From NCBI GenBank assembly GCA_031555145.1, contig JAVBUR010000130.1:1-28717 (forward strand): DNA of 28,717 bases, written 5' to 3'. The DNA is from JAJDIA01 sp031555145. Its GTDB lineage: Bacteria; Bacteroidota; Bacteroidia; Bacteroidales; Tannerellaceae. Shown here piece after piece: positions 14,429-22,513 of the stretch. A model generated the notes under the pieces. The model was given only the letters and a program-made list of their open reading frames with translations. It was not told the DNA's origin and did no database searches. The position numbers and the translations under genes were made by a program. Every line of letters starts with the position of its first letter. The stretch's first letter is position 1.

Positions 14429-15604
14429 TCACTTGGATTGCCTCTTTCGGCGATCCATTTCTATCTGAAGCATACGAAGTTCGCGGCCTGTTTGTCCGGC
14501 GACAGAGGTATTCTCTTCGGCGCGGCGCAACAGATACGGCAACACTTCGCGGACGGGGGCATAGGGTACGTATTTGGTAACATTGTAGCCTTCGTGTGCC
14601 AGGTTGTACGAGATATTGTCGCTCATACCCAGTAGCTGCGAGAAGAAGATACGCGGATCGTTCCGTTTCAGGCCTTTCTCGTCGATCAGCTTCGCCAGCT
14701 TATAGTTGCTTTCTTCGTTGTGCGTTCCCATAAATAGTTCCATCCGGTCGATATGCTCCATGACAAAGGCGACACCTTCGTCGTAGTTATCATCCGTCGC
14801 CTGCTTGTCTTTACAGATCGGGTCGGGATATCCCATAGCGGCAGCACGGGCACGTTCTTCTTCCATATAGGCGCCACGTACGAACTTGACGCCGGGGAGG
14901 TAGTTCTTCTCTATGCAATCATCAAGGATACGGCGCAGATACGGCATGCGGTCGTGGCGGTACATCTGTAGTGTACAGAACACGATGGGGCGTACCTTGT
15001 TGTACTTACGCATTGCCTGATCGGTCAGTTCGTCAATGGCATCCTGGAAGCAATAGTCTTCGGCATCCACCAGGATACGCACATCATTATCGTACGCACG
15101 TTGGCAGAGGGCGTCGAAACGGTGGCAGAACTCCTGGTACCCTTTCTTTTCTTCCGCCGTCATCTCTTCGCGCTTTTCAGACGCTTTGGCCAGAATCTCG
15201 TCCTTGGTAATGGTGGAAGGCTTGAATACGGCATAAGCTACATAGCTCTTGCCCTTGGCATTGTCGATCGAGCGCAGTGTTTCTTCAAACGTAGCGCGGA
15301 TACCGGCATCCGTCTGTTCGCCTTCGGCGGAAAAGTCCATCGTTGATTTCACGTTGAACTTCAACAGATGTTGTACCATCTTCTCGCATTCGACCAAGGT
15401 TTCGCCCCCGACGAACTGTTTATACAATGTAGGCTTCACGATCCAGGCCAACGGGAAATGGATCTTGATAGCAGCCTGGGAGGCATACTTCCCGCATTTC
15501 ACGATCGAAGGATACTTCATCACGCTATACAGGAGGTATGCATTCCGTAACTCACTCTGCGACTTGGAGGAAAAAGCAATTTCCGTATTATTAAAGTCCA
15601 GCAT
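14429..15604 (-). CDS. putA: Proline dehydrogenase (monofunctional)
   Basis: This FAD enzyme oxidises L-proline to pyrroline-5-carboxylate and passes electrons to quinones. The 391-residue protein is a single PRODH barrel. It shows the conserved strands KFVRGAYMEEER and LFMGTHNEESNY and the substrate-binding helix with the arginine pair R360/R361 in YLLRRAEENTSV. It lacks the DNA-binding and dehydrogenase domains of long PutA proteins. The missing second step is encoded by pruA, 33 bp upstream in the same operon. The symbol putA is used loosely; prodh or fadM-like names are also in use for such short forms. Confidence 0.93.
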   Translation of the reverse strand: MLDFNNTEIAFSSKSQSELRNAYLLYSVMKYPSIVKCGKYASQAAIKIHFPLAWIVKPTLYKQFVGGETLVECEKMVQHLLKFNVKSTMDFSAEGEQTDAGIRATFEETLRSIDNAKGKSYVAYAVFKPSTITKDEILAKASEKREEMTAEEKKGYQEFCHRFDALCQRAYDNDVRILVDAEDYCFQDAIDELTDQAMRKYNKVRPIVFCTLQMYRHDRMPYLRRILDDCIEKNYLPGVKFVRGAYMEEERARAAAMGYPDPICKDKQATDDNYDEGVAFVMEHIDRMELFMGTHNEESNYKLAKLIDEKGLKRNDPRIFFSQLLGMSDNISYNLAHEGYNVTKYVPYAPVREVLPYLLRRAEENTSVAGQTGRELRMLQIEMDRRKRQSK

Positions 15605-15637
15605 AGTATTAGAGTATATTTATGAGGTTCTTACAGC

Positions 15638-17269
15638 TTATTCTTCACCCAGGAACGGATATTTATAGTCGGTCGGCGGCACCAGCGCTTCTTTGATCGT
15701 ACGCGGGTTGGTCCAACGGATCAGGTTCAACGGGCCACCGGCCTTGTCGTTCGTACCTGAAGCACGCGAACCACCAAACGGCTGTTGGGCAATCACGGCG
15801 CCGGTCGGTTTGTCGTTGATATAGAAGTTACCGGCCGAATAGCGCAATTTGTCGAAGGCTACCTTGACAGCATAACGGTCGTGCGAGAAGATCGAACCGG
15901 TCAGCGCATACGGCGACGTACGATCGCAGAGCTCGAGTGTTTCTTCAAACTTCGCATCATCATAGACATAGATGGTGATCACCGGACCGAAGATCTCTTC
16001 CACCATGCTACGGAAGAACGGGTTCGTAGTCTGAATAACGGTCGGTTCCACATAGTAGCCTACCGACTTGTCGCCATTACCACCGAAAACGATCTCTGCA
16101 TCGGGTGCAGCCTTGGCATGGTTAATATAATCCATGATATTATCGAACGAAGCCTCATCGATCACGGCATTGAAGAAGTTGGTGAAGTCTTGCGGATCAC
16201 CCATCTTGATATCTTTCAGCATATCGCCTACCAACGCCTTCACTTCCTTCCAGCAGGAAGCAGGAATATAGGCGCGCGAGCCGGCCGAGCATTTCTGTCC
16301 CTGGTATTCGAAAGCACCACGTACGATAGCAGTAGCCACATCATCAGCCGGAGCCGACGGATGCATGAAGATAAAGTTCTTACCACCCGTTTCACCGACG
16401 ATCTTCGGATACGATTTATAGTTTTCGAGGTTGTTAGCCATCTGACGCCACAACATATTAAAGGTGGAAGTAGAACCTGTGAAGTGGAAACCGCCCAGAT
16501 CCGGACTGGCGGTGATCACCTTACCGATCACGCTGCCCTGTCCCGGGATAAAGTTCACCACGCCGTCGGGCACGCCGGCTTCCTGGAACACTTTCATCAG
16601 CAGGTAGTTGGAGTGGATAGCCGTAGTCGACGGTTTCCAGACGGCCACGTTACCCATCATGGCAGGCGCCATGTTCAGGTTTCCGGCAATAGAGGTAAAG
16701 TTGAACGGAGTGAGTGAGAAGACGAAACCTTCCAACGCGCGGTATTCCATCCGGTTCAGGATACCGGTATCCGAATAAGGCTGGTCGGCATAGATTTGTC
16801 CGGCGTAGAAGGCACTGAAACGCAGGAAGTCGATCAACTCGCACGGAGCGTCGATCTCTGCTTGGAACGGGCTCTTGCTTTGTCCCAACATCACAGAGGC
16901 ATTCAACAGATAACGGTATTTGGTAGCAAACAACTCGGCGGCACGCATCATGATGGAAGCACGTTCTACCCAGGGGAATTCAGACCATTGTTTGTGCGCT
17001 TTCATAGCGGCGTCGATAGCCATCTGCACTTCTTTTTCACCTGCTTTATGGTAAGTAGCCAATACATGCTTGTGGTCGTGCGGCATCACTACCTTGCCGG
17101 TATTGCCTGTACGCACTTCCTTGCCACCGATAACCAACGGAATATCCCATTCTTCGGAGCTTACCTGCGCCAACGCCTTCTTCAAGGCAAGTTTTTCACT
17201 TGAACCGGGGGCATACGCCTTTACGGGTTCGTTCACTGGTTTCTGAAATCTAAAAATTGCGTTATCCAT
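15638..17269 (-). CDS. pruA: L-glutamate gamma-semialdehyde (1-pyrroline-5-carboxylate) dehydrogenase
   Basis: This aldehyde dehydrogenase oxidises glutamate semialdehyde, the open form of pyrroline-5-carboxylate, to glutamate with NAD+. The catalytic cysteine is C327 in EYQGQKCSAGSR, the general base is E293 in VGETGGKN, and the oxyanion asparagine is N190 in TPFNFTS. At 543 residues it matches the ALDH4 type. Further family landmarks are FHFTGST, EEIFGPVITIYVYDD and QPFGGSRASGTNDKAGG. It is the first gene of the pruA-putA unit. No exact TAnnTTTG box precedes it; TACGTTTA on the minus strand at 17305-17312 is the nearest match. Beyond it lie a G-rich tract and the long inverted repeat. Confidence 0.96.
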   Translation of the reverse strand: MDNAIFRFQKPVNEPVKAYAPGSSEKLALKKALAQVSSEEWDIPLVIGGKEVRTGNTGKVVMPHDHKHVLATYHKAGEKEVQMAIDAAMKAHKQWSEFPWVERASIMMRAAELFATKYRYLLNASVMLGQSKSPFQAEIDAPCELIDFLRFSAFYAGQIYADQPYSDTGILNRMEYRALEGFVFSLTPFNFTSIAGNLNMAPAMMGNVAVWKPSTTAIHSNYLLMKVFQEAGVPDGVVNFIPGQGSVIGKVITASPDLGGFHFTGSTSTFNMLWRQMANNLENYKSYPKIVGETGGKNFIFMHPSAPADDVATAIVRGAFEYQGQKCSAGSRAYIPASCWKEVKALVGDMLKDIKMGDPQDFTNFFNAVIDEASFDNIMDYINHAKAAPDAEIVFGGNGDKSVGYYVEPTVIQTTNPFFRSMVEEIFGPVITIYVYDDAKFEETLELCDRTSPYALTGSIFSHDRYAVKVAFDKLRYSAGNFYINDKPTGAVIAQQPFGGSRASGTNDKAGGPLNLIRWTNPRTIKEALVPPTDYKYPFLGEE

Positions 17270-17494
17270 AACAGTTTCTACAGTTATTTGTATTTTATCG
17301 GATGTAAACGTACTAAATATATTTCAAACCGTGGGTATCTATTTGCAAGGAAATACGGGCAAAATCATCCACCGGACAGTTAAAAGCCCCCAATAACATT
17401 ATTGTCTAAGCCAATTATACTATCCTTTTATTGAAAACGCCCCCAACCCCCAACAACCCGACCGGATTTCCGGCAGATCGTCGCCCCGATCCTC
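17270..17494. other. Upstream region of pruA with C-rich/G-rich tract
   Basis: This is mostly AT-rich leader and promoter sequence for pruA. At 17440-17459 the plus strand has two CCCCC runs and one CCC run; the minus strand, which is the pruA coding strand, is correspondingly G-rich. CCGG-ATTT-CCGG at 17462-17473 is a small hairpin at the edge of the long inverted repeat. No ORF is credible here. Confidence 0.5.
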
Positions 17495-17742
17495 TATCGT
17501 CGACATGCTCTTCTTCTATTGACGGTAACAGCAAGATGTATTGTCCGGATCATATCGTTCTTTTCGTGCCACGGCTGTGAAACCTTCGTTTCACGAAGTT
17601 GAACATTTCGTCTCACGAAGCTGAACATTTTGTCTCACAAAGCTGGGACGATAACTTCACAGTTGTGAGGAGAACAGCGAATCAGGTTGTCGATAATACA
17701 TCTTGCTGATCTCGTCGATACGTCTTGCTCATGTCGACGATA
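17495..17742. repeat. ~250-bp imperfect palindromic element
   Basis: One inverted-repeat axis at 17618.5 holds over 248 bp without insertions or deletions. Arms: 17495-17507 with 17730-17742 (13 of 13 pairs); 17517-17545 with 17692-17720 (24 of 29 Watson-Crick pairs plus three wobbles, including 17 continuous pairs with one wobble at 17529-17545); 17575-17581 with 17656-17662 (7 of 7); 17586-17593 with 17644-17651 (8 pairs, two wobbles). Weaker similarity continues outward to about 17461 and 17782. Three tandem hairpin units sit at the tip. It contains no ORF and differs in composition from the AT-rich sequence around it. It could be a MITE-like insertion, a structured RNA or a protein-binding array. 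Confidence 0.8.
17585..17650 (+). repeat. Three tandem 22-bp hairpin units
   Basis: Units at 17585-17606, 17607-17628 and 17629-17650 match at 20 of 22 positions (first to second) and 15 of 22 (second to third). Each carries a 5-bp hairpin with a three-base loop: TTCGT-ttc-ACGAA, TTCGT-ctc-ACGAA and TTTGT-ctc-ACAAA. The third unit has a compensatory C-G to T-A change that keeps the pairing. Confidence 0.8.
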
Positions 17743-17923
17743 CCGCCTCAGGATGCCGGCACTCAGACGAGCTGATACCGGTTGCCTGTCATAAGAAGCA
17801 GGATCGGTTTAGTAATAATCTGATAGAAAACAGACAATAAAACGGAGAATCTGTCACCCCATTTCTTTTTATGGTTATATTTGCAGCAAGAAATGCAGTA
17901 ATAATAACCTTATTAAAAAGCAC
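17743..17923 (+). promoter_or_regulatory. Leader and promoter of the XRE-cupin-acs-proBA unit
   Basis: The exact -7 box TATATTTG is at 17876-17883, 40 bp before the start codon at 17924; no TTTG is seen at the -33 position. The left part of this stretch is the outer flank of the palindromic element. A structured element therefore lies between the pruA promoter and this one. Confidence 0.55.
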
Positions 17924-18478
17924 ATGAACGAGCAGATCAAACAAATAGCAGAACGTTTGGCCGGTCTTCGGGAAGCCCTGGAAGTGACACCCGAGGAAAT
18001 GGGCAAGGTATGCCACCTGTCAGCCGAACAATATCTGCAACTCGAAAGCGGCACGGTAGATATCTCCGTCAGCATCCTGCACCAGATCGCCCAAGCGTAT
18101 GGTGTGGAATTAACCACATTGATGTTTGGCGATGAGCCGAAGATGAGTTCCTATTTCGTCACCCGTAAAGGCAAAGGCATTGCGGTGGAACGGACAAAGG
18201 CATACAAGTACCAGTCGCTGGCCGCCGGTTTCGTAGGCCGGAAAGCCGACCCGTTTATGGTGACCGTACATCCCAAAGCGGAAAACGAACCGATTTATCT
18301 CAATGCCCACCCCGGACAGGAATACAATATGGTACTGAGCGGACGCCTGTTGTTGCAGATCAACGACAAGGAACTGATCCTGGAAGAAGGCGACAGTATT
18401 TATTTCAACTCCGAACTCCCCCACGGGATGAAAGCGTTGAACGGCGAACCGGTCAACTTTCTGGCCATTATTCTGTAA
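17924..18478 (+). CDS. XRE-family regulator with C-terminal cupin domain
   Basis: This 184-residue protein joins an XRE-type helix-turn-helix (about residues 9-66, with PEEMGKVCHLSAEQYLQLESG and VSILHQIAQAYGV) to a small cupin barrel (about 108-184). Cupin landmarks are HPGQEYNMVLSGRL, LEEGDSIYF and PHGMKA; H129, E133 and H167 are possible ligand-contacting residues. In this architecture the cupin usually senses a small molecule and the helix-turn-helix binds DNA near its own gene. It is the first gene of a unit with an acyl-CoA synthetase, proB and proA, so it may control all three, and perhaps the divergent pruA-putA. The ligand is unknown. Confidence 0.93.
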   Translation: MNEQIKQIAERLAGLREALEVTPEEMGKVCHLSAEQYLQLESGTVDISVSILHQIAQAYGVELTTLMFGDEPKMSSYFVTRKGKGIAVERTKAYKYQSLAAGFVGRKADPFMVTVHPKAENEPIYLNAHPGQEYNMVLSGRLLLQINDKELILEEGDSIYFNSELPHGMKALNGEPVNFLAIIL

Positions 18479-18504
18479 TAACCGATAATTGATAGCAAGA
18501 CATC

Positions 18505-20160
18505 ATGTTAGAACGATTTTTACCACAAACAACATTCACATCGCAGGAGGATTTCAAACAACATTATAAGGTACGCGTACCAGAGAACTTCAATTACGGT
18601 TACGATGTAGTGGATGCCTGGGCAGCCGAAGCCCCCGACAAAAGAGCCCTCTGCTGGACAAACGACCAAGGCGAGCATATCGACTTCAGCTTTGCCGAAA
18701 TAAAGAAATATTCCGACCAGACAGCGTCGTATTTCCAATCGATCGGTATCGGTCGCGGCGATATGGTGATGCTGATACTCAAGCGTCGCTATGAGTTCTG
18801 GTTCGCCATCATCGCACTGCACAAGCTGGGAGCGGTAGTAATCCCTGCTACGCACCTGCTGACCAAGAAAGACATTGTCTACCGGAACAATGCCGCCGAT
18901 ATCAAGATGATCGTCTGCGCCGGCGAAACCAATATACTGGAACAGGTTACGGCGGCTATGCCGGAGTCGCCGACGGTAAAGAAGCTGGTCTCCATCGGGC
19001 CGGAGCATGCCGAAGGCTTCGAAGACTTCTACCAGGGGATTGACAATGCGGCACCGTTCGTACGTCCCGCCGAGGTGAATACGAATGAGGATATCTCGCT
19101 GATGTACTTTACCTCCGGTACTACCGGCAATCCGAAGATGGTGGCGCACGACTTCACTTATCCGCTGGCGCATATCACGACCGGTTGCTACTGGCATAAT
19201 CTACACGAAGACAGTCTCCACCTTACCATCGCCGATACCGGCTGGGGGAAAGCCGTATGGGGTAAACTCTACGGGCAATGGATCGCAGGCGCCGCCGTAT
19301 TCGTGTACGACCATGAGAAGTTTGTTCCCGCCGATATGTTGCAGATGATCCAGAACTATAAGATCACCTCACTGTGCGCACCGCCTACCATCTTCCGTTT
19401 CCTGATCCGCGAAGATGTGACGAAATACAACCTGTCGTCGCTGCAATACTGCACCATCGCCGGAGAAGCACTGAACCCGGCTGTATACGAGGCGTTCCTG
19501 AAACTGACCGGTGTCAAGCTGATGGAAGGTTTCGGACAAACAGAAACGACACTGACCGTTTGTACCTTCCCGTGGACCGAGCCGAAGCCCGGTTCGATGG
19601 GAAAAGCCAATCCGCAGTATGAAGTCGACCTGCTCCGCGCCGACGGTACCCGCGCCGAAGACGGCGAACAGGGCGAGATCGTGGTACGCTACGGCAACGG
19701 CCGTCCCCTCGGTCTGTTCAAGGAATACTACCGCAACCCACAACTGACGAACGAGGCCTGCCACGACGACACCTATTATACGGGCGACGTAGCCTGGCGC
19801 GATGAAGACGGTTACTTCTGGTTCGTCGGCCGTACGGACGATGTGATCAAGAGTTCCGGTTACCGTATCGGACCTTTTGAAGTGGAAAGCGCCCTGATGA
19901 CACACCCCGCCGTCGTGGAATGCGCCATCACCGGCGTACCCGACGAGATCCGCGGACAGGTGGTCAAAGCCACCATCATCCTCGCCAGGGAATACAAGTC
20001 GAAGGCTGGCGAAGCATTAGTCAGAGAACTGCAAGACCATGTCAAGAAAGTAACCGCCCCGTACAAATACCCGCGTATGATTGAGTTTGTAGACGAACTC
20101 CCCAAAACCATCAGCGGTAAGATACGACGAGTGGAAATACGCGACAAGGACAAGAAATGA
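18505..20160 (+). CDS. Acyl-CoA synthetase (AMP-forming, ACSM-like)
   Basis: The 551-residue enzyme belongs to the ANL superfamily. It activates a carboxylic acid to its adenylate and then its CoA thioester. The phosphate loop TSGTTGNPK is at 203-211. Other motifs are GFGQTETT, the adenine- and ribose-contacting YYTGDVAWRDEDGYFWFVGR, and the C-terminal lysine K539 in TISGKIRR. TADTGWGKAVWGKLYGQW-like sequence resembles medium-chain and acetyl-type synthetases (ACSM group), so a short to medium or aromatic acid is likely, but the substrate cannot be fixed. It lies 26 bp after the XRE-cupin gene, and its stop codon overlaps the proB start by four bases. Confidence 0.92.
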   Translation: MLERFLPQTTFTSQEDFKQHYKVRVPENFNYGYDVVDAWAAEAPDKRALCWTNDQGEHIDFSFAEIKKYSDQTASYFQSIGIGRGDMVMLILKRRYEFWFAIIALHKLGAVVIPATHLLTKKDIVYRNNAADIKMIVCAGETNILEQVTAAMPESPTVKKLVSIGPEHAEGFEDFYQGIDNAAPFVRPAEVNTNEDISLMYFTSGTTGNPKMVAHDFTYPLAHITTGCYWHNLHEDSLHLTIADTGWGKAVWGKLYGQWIAGAAVFVYDHEKFVPADMLQMIQNYKITSLCAPPTIFRFLIREDVTKYNLSSLQYCTIAGEALNPAVYEAFLKLTGVKLMEGFGQTETTLTVCTFPWTEPKPGSMGKANPQYEVDLLRADGTRAEDGEQGEIVVRYGNGRPLGLFKEYYRNPQLTNEACHDDTYYTGDVAWRDEDGYFWFVGRTDDVIKSSGYRIGPFEVESALMTHPAVVECAITGVPDEIRGQVVKATIILAREYKSKAGEALVRELQDHVKKVTAPYKYPRMIEFVDELPKTISGKIRRVEIRDKDKK

Positions 20161-21230
20161 AGCGCGTAGCGATCAAAATAGGCAGCAATGTATTGACCCG
20201 GGCGGATGGAACGCTGGATATCACGCGGATGTCTGCCCTGGTCGATCAGGTGGCTGAACTGCACCGGCAGGGGATGGAGGTGATCCTGATCTCTTCCGGT
20301 GCCGTAGCCTCGGGACGGAGTGAAATAAAGGCGGGCAGGAAACTCGACCCTGTTTCCGCCCGTCAATTGTATTCCGCTGTGGGACAGGCAAAGCTGATCA
20401 ACCGCTACTATGAACTCTTCCGCGAACATGGGATGCGTTGCGGACAGGTGCTCACCACGAAGGAGAACTTCAGTAGCCGTACCCATTATCTCAACCAGAA
20501 GCATTGCATGGAAGTGATGCTGGCCAATAAGGTGATCCCGATTGTGAATGAAAACGATACGATATCGGTGACCGAACTAATGTTTACCGACAACGACGAA
20601 CTCTCCGGCCTGATCGCTACCATGATGGGGATGGATGCGCTTATTATCCTCAGTAATATCGATGGTATCTACAACGGAAATCCGGCGGATCCGGCATCGG
20701 AAGTGATCCGGGAGATACCGGCCGGCGGCGTGGATCTGTCGGAGTATGTACAGACCAGCAAGTCGTCGTTCGGACGCGGTGGTATGCTGACGAAATGCCG
20801 CATTGCCTCCAAAGTGGCAGACGAAGGAATTACCGTCATTATTGCCAACGGGAAGAAGGAGAATGTCCTGCCGCAATTGGTGCAGAAGAAGAGCACGACG
20901 CTCTGTACCCGTTTCCTTCCCGCAGCCAAACCGGTGAGCAGTGTCAAAAAATGGATCGCCCACTCGGAAGGCTTTGCAAAAGGCGAAGTGCATATCAACA
21001 CTGGAGCAGCCGAGGCATTGGCCAGCCCGAAAGCGACCAGCGTGCTGTTCGTCGGCGTCACACAGATTGTGGGTGATTTCGAAAAGGGCGACATTGTACG
21101 TATCTTCAACGAAGCGGGCGAGCAGATCGGCGTCGGTTGTGCCGACTACGATAGCAAGGAAGCAGGCGAACTGATCGGCCGACGCGACCTCAAGCCGCTT
21201 GTACACTACGACTACCTCTTCCTGGATTAA
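20157..21230 (+). CDS. proB: Glutamate 5-kinase
   Basis: ProB phosphorylates the side chain of L-glutamate, the first and normally proline-inhibited step of proline synthesis. The amino-acid kinase domain shows KIGSNVL at residues 7-13, LISSGAVASGR at about 44-54, PIVNENDTIS and the SFGRGGMLTK segment. A C-terminal PUA domain (about 275-357) is present, so this is the full-length two-domain type, 357 residues. The ATG overlaps the stop codon of the acyl-CoA synthetase gene in an ATGA arrangement, which implies translational coupling. proA follows after 20 bp. Confidence 0.96.
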   Translation: MKRVAIKIGSNVLTRADGTLDITRMSALVDQVAELHRQGMEVILISSGAVASGRSEIKAGRKLDPVSARQLYSAVGQAKLINRYYELFREHGMRCGQVLTTKENFSSRTHYLNQKHCMEVMLANKVIPIVNENDTISVTELMFTDNDELSGLIATMMGMDALIILSNIDGIYNGNPADPASEVIREIPAGGVDLSEYVQTSKSSFGRGGMLTKCRIASKVADEGITVIIANGKKENVLPQLVQKKSTTLCTRFLPAAKPVSSVKKWIAHSEGFAKGEVHINTGAAEALASPKATSVLFVGVTQIVGDFEKGDIVRIFNEAGEQIGVGCADYDSKEAGELIGRRDLKPLVHYDYLFLD

Positions 21231-21250
21231 TCACCTAACACCTCATTCGA

Positions 21251-22501
21251 ATGAATACTCCGGCTCTTTTGCAGGAAGCAGTGGTTGCTTCACGCACGCT
21301 TATAGCAGTAGACGACAGCCTGATCAACCGTATCCTGACGGATACGGCAACGGTACTCATCGCCCATACGGAAAAAGTACTGGCAGCTAACCGTAACGAC
21401 CTCGCCCGTATGGATCCGTCCAACCCCAAGTACGACCGGCTGAAACTGACAGCCGACCGCCTGGAAGGGATTGCTGCGGATATGACCAGCGTCGCCTCCC
21501 TCCCCTCTCCTTTGGGTAAAGTGATCAGCGAAGTGACGCGCCCGAACGGGATGACAATCCGGAAAGTGTCTGTACCCTTCGGTGTGATCGGGATTATTTA
21601 TGAGGCACGGCCGAATGTGACGTTCGATGTCTTCTCCCTCTGTCTGAAAAGCGGAAATGTCTGCGTGCTGAAAGGAGGATCGGATGCCGATGAGTCAAAC
21701 AGGGCGCTGGTGGATATTATCCACCGGGTATTGAAACAACACGGCATCAATCCCGCTGTCTGCACCCTGCTCCCACCTGACCGTACAGCCACTACGGAAT
21801 TACTGAACGCTGTCGGCCTCGTTGATCTCATCATCCCGCGCGGCAGCAGTTCGCTGATTAATTATGTACGCGAGCATGCCCGGGTACCGGTGATCGAAAC
21901 TGGAGCCGGCATCTGCCATACCTATTTCGATAAAGAAGGGGATCGAGCGAAAGGACAAGCCATTGTGAACAATGCCAAGACACGGCGTGTCAGCGTATGC
22001 AATGCGCTGGATTGCCTGATTATGCATGTCGACCGCTTGGGCGACCTGCCTGCTATTTGTAAAAATTTACAGGAAAACGAAGTGATCATCTATGCCGACC
22101 AGCCCGCCTATGCCGCCCTGTCGGGCCATTATCCCGCCCATTTGCTGGAGAAGGCGACAGCCGATAGTTTCGGAACCGAGTTCCTCGACTACAAGATGAG
22201 TATCCGTTCCGTTACTTCCATAGAAGAGGCGCTGGATCATATCGCCCGCTACAGTTCCAAGCACAGTGAAAGTATCGTCAGCGAATCGCAGGCTGCCATC
22301 CGCCTATTTCAACAACGGGTAGATGCCGCCTGTGTCTATGCCAACGTATCGACAGCCTTTACCGACGGCGCTCAGTTCGGCTTCGGCGCAGAGATCGGCA
22401 TCAGCACACAGAAACTGCATGCCCGCGGCCCCATGGCATTGCCCGAACTGACGACGTATAAGTACATCATCGAAGGCGACGGACAGGTACGGAATACGTA
22501 A
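21251..22501 (+). CDS. proA: Gamma-glutamyl phosphate reductase
   Basis: ProA reduces glutamyl 5-phosphate with NADPH to glutamate semialdehyde, which cyclises to pyrroline-5-carboxylate. The 416-residue protein has the aldehyde-dehydrogenase fold with catalytic C250 in RRVSVCNALD. Other family landmarks are VPFGVIGIIYEARPNVTFD, LKGGSDADESN, IIPRGSSSLI and FGFGAEIGISTQKLHARGP. It ends the XRE-acs-proB-proA unit. The last enzyme of the pathway, ProC, is not in the window. An opposite-strand lipoprotein gene ends 12 bp after its stop with no obvious terminator between. Confidence 0.97.
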   Translation: MNTPALLQEAVVASRTLIAVDDSLINRILTDTATVLIAHTEKVLAANRNDLARMDPSNPKYDRLKLTADRLEGIAADMTSVASLPSPLGKVISEVTRPNGMTIRKVSVPFGVIGIIYEARPNVTFDVFSLCLKSGNVCVLKGGSDADESNRALVDIIHRVLKQHGINPAVCTLLPPDRTATTELLNAVGLVDLIIPRGSSSLINYVREHARVPVIETGAGICHTYFDKEGDRAKGQAIVNNAKTRRVSVCNALDCLIMHVDRLGDLPAICKNLQENEVIIYADQPAYAALSGHYPAHLLEKATADSFGTEFLDYKMSIRSVTSIEEALDHIARYSSKHSESIVSESQAAIRLFQQRVDAACVYANVSTAFTDGAQFGFGAEIGISTQKLHARGPMALPELTTYKYIIEGDGQVRNT

Positions 22502-22513
22502 ACAGGCGGCGCC

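Noticed and set aside
15785..16717. 310-residue open frame on the plus strand opposite pruA
   Set aside because: It is an antisense shadow of a strongly conserved dehydrogenase; its translation shows no recognisable domain and it has no promoter or context.
17585..17650. CRISPR array
   Set aside because: The 22-bp units are contiguous with no unique spacers, and there are no cas genes.
17461..17782. Remnant of an insertion sequence with a transposase
   Set aside because: No transposase fragment can be read in any frame; only the inverted-repeat structure is present, so at most it is a non-autonomous element.
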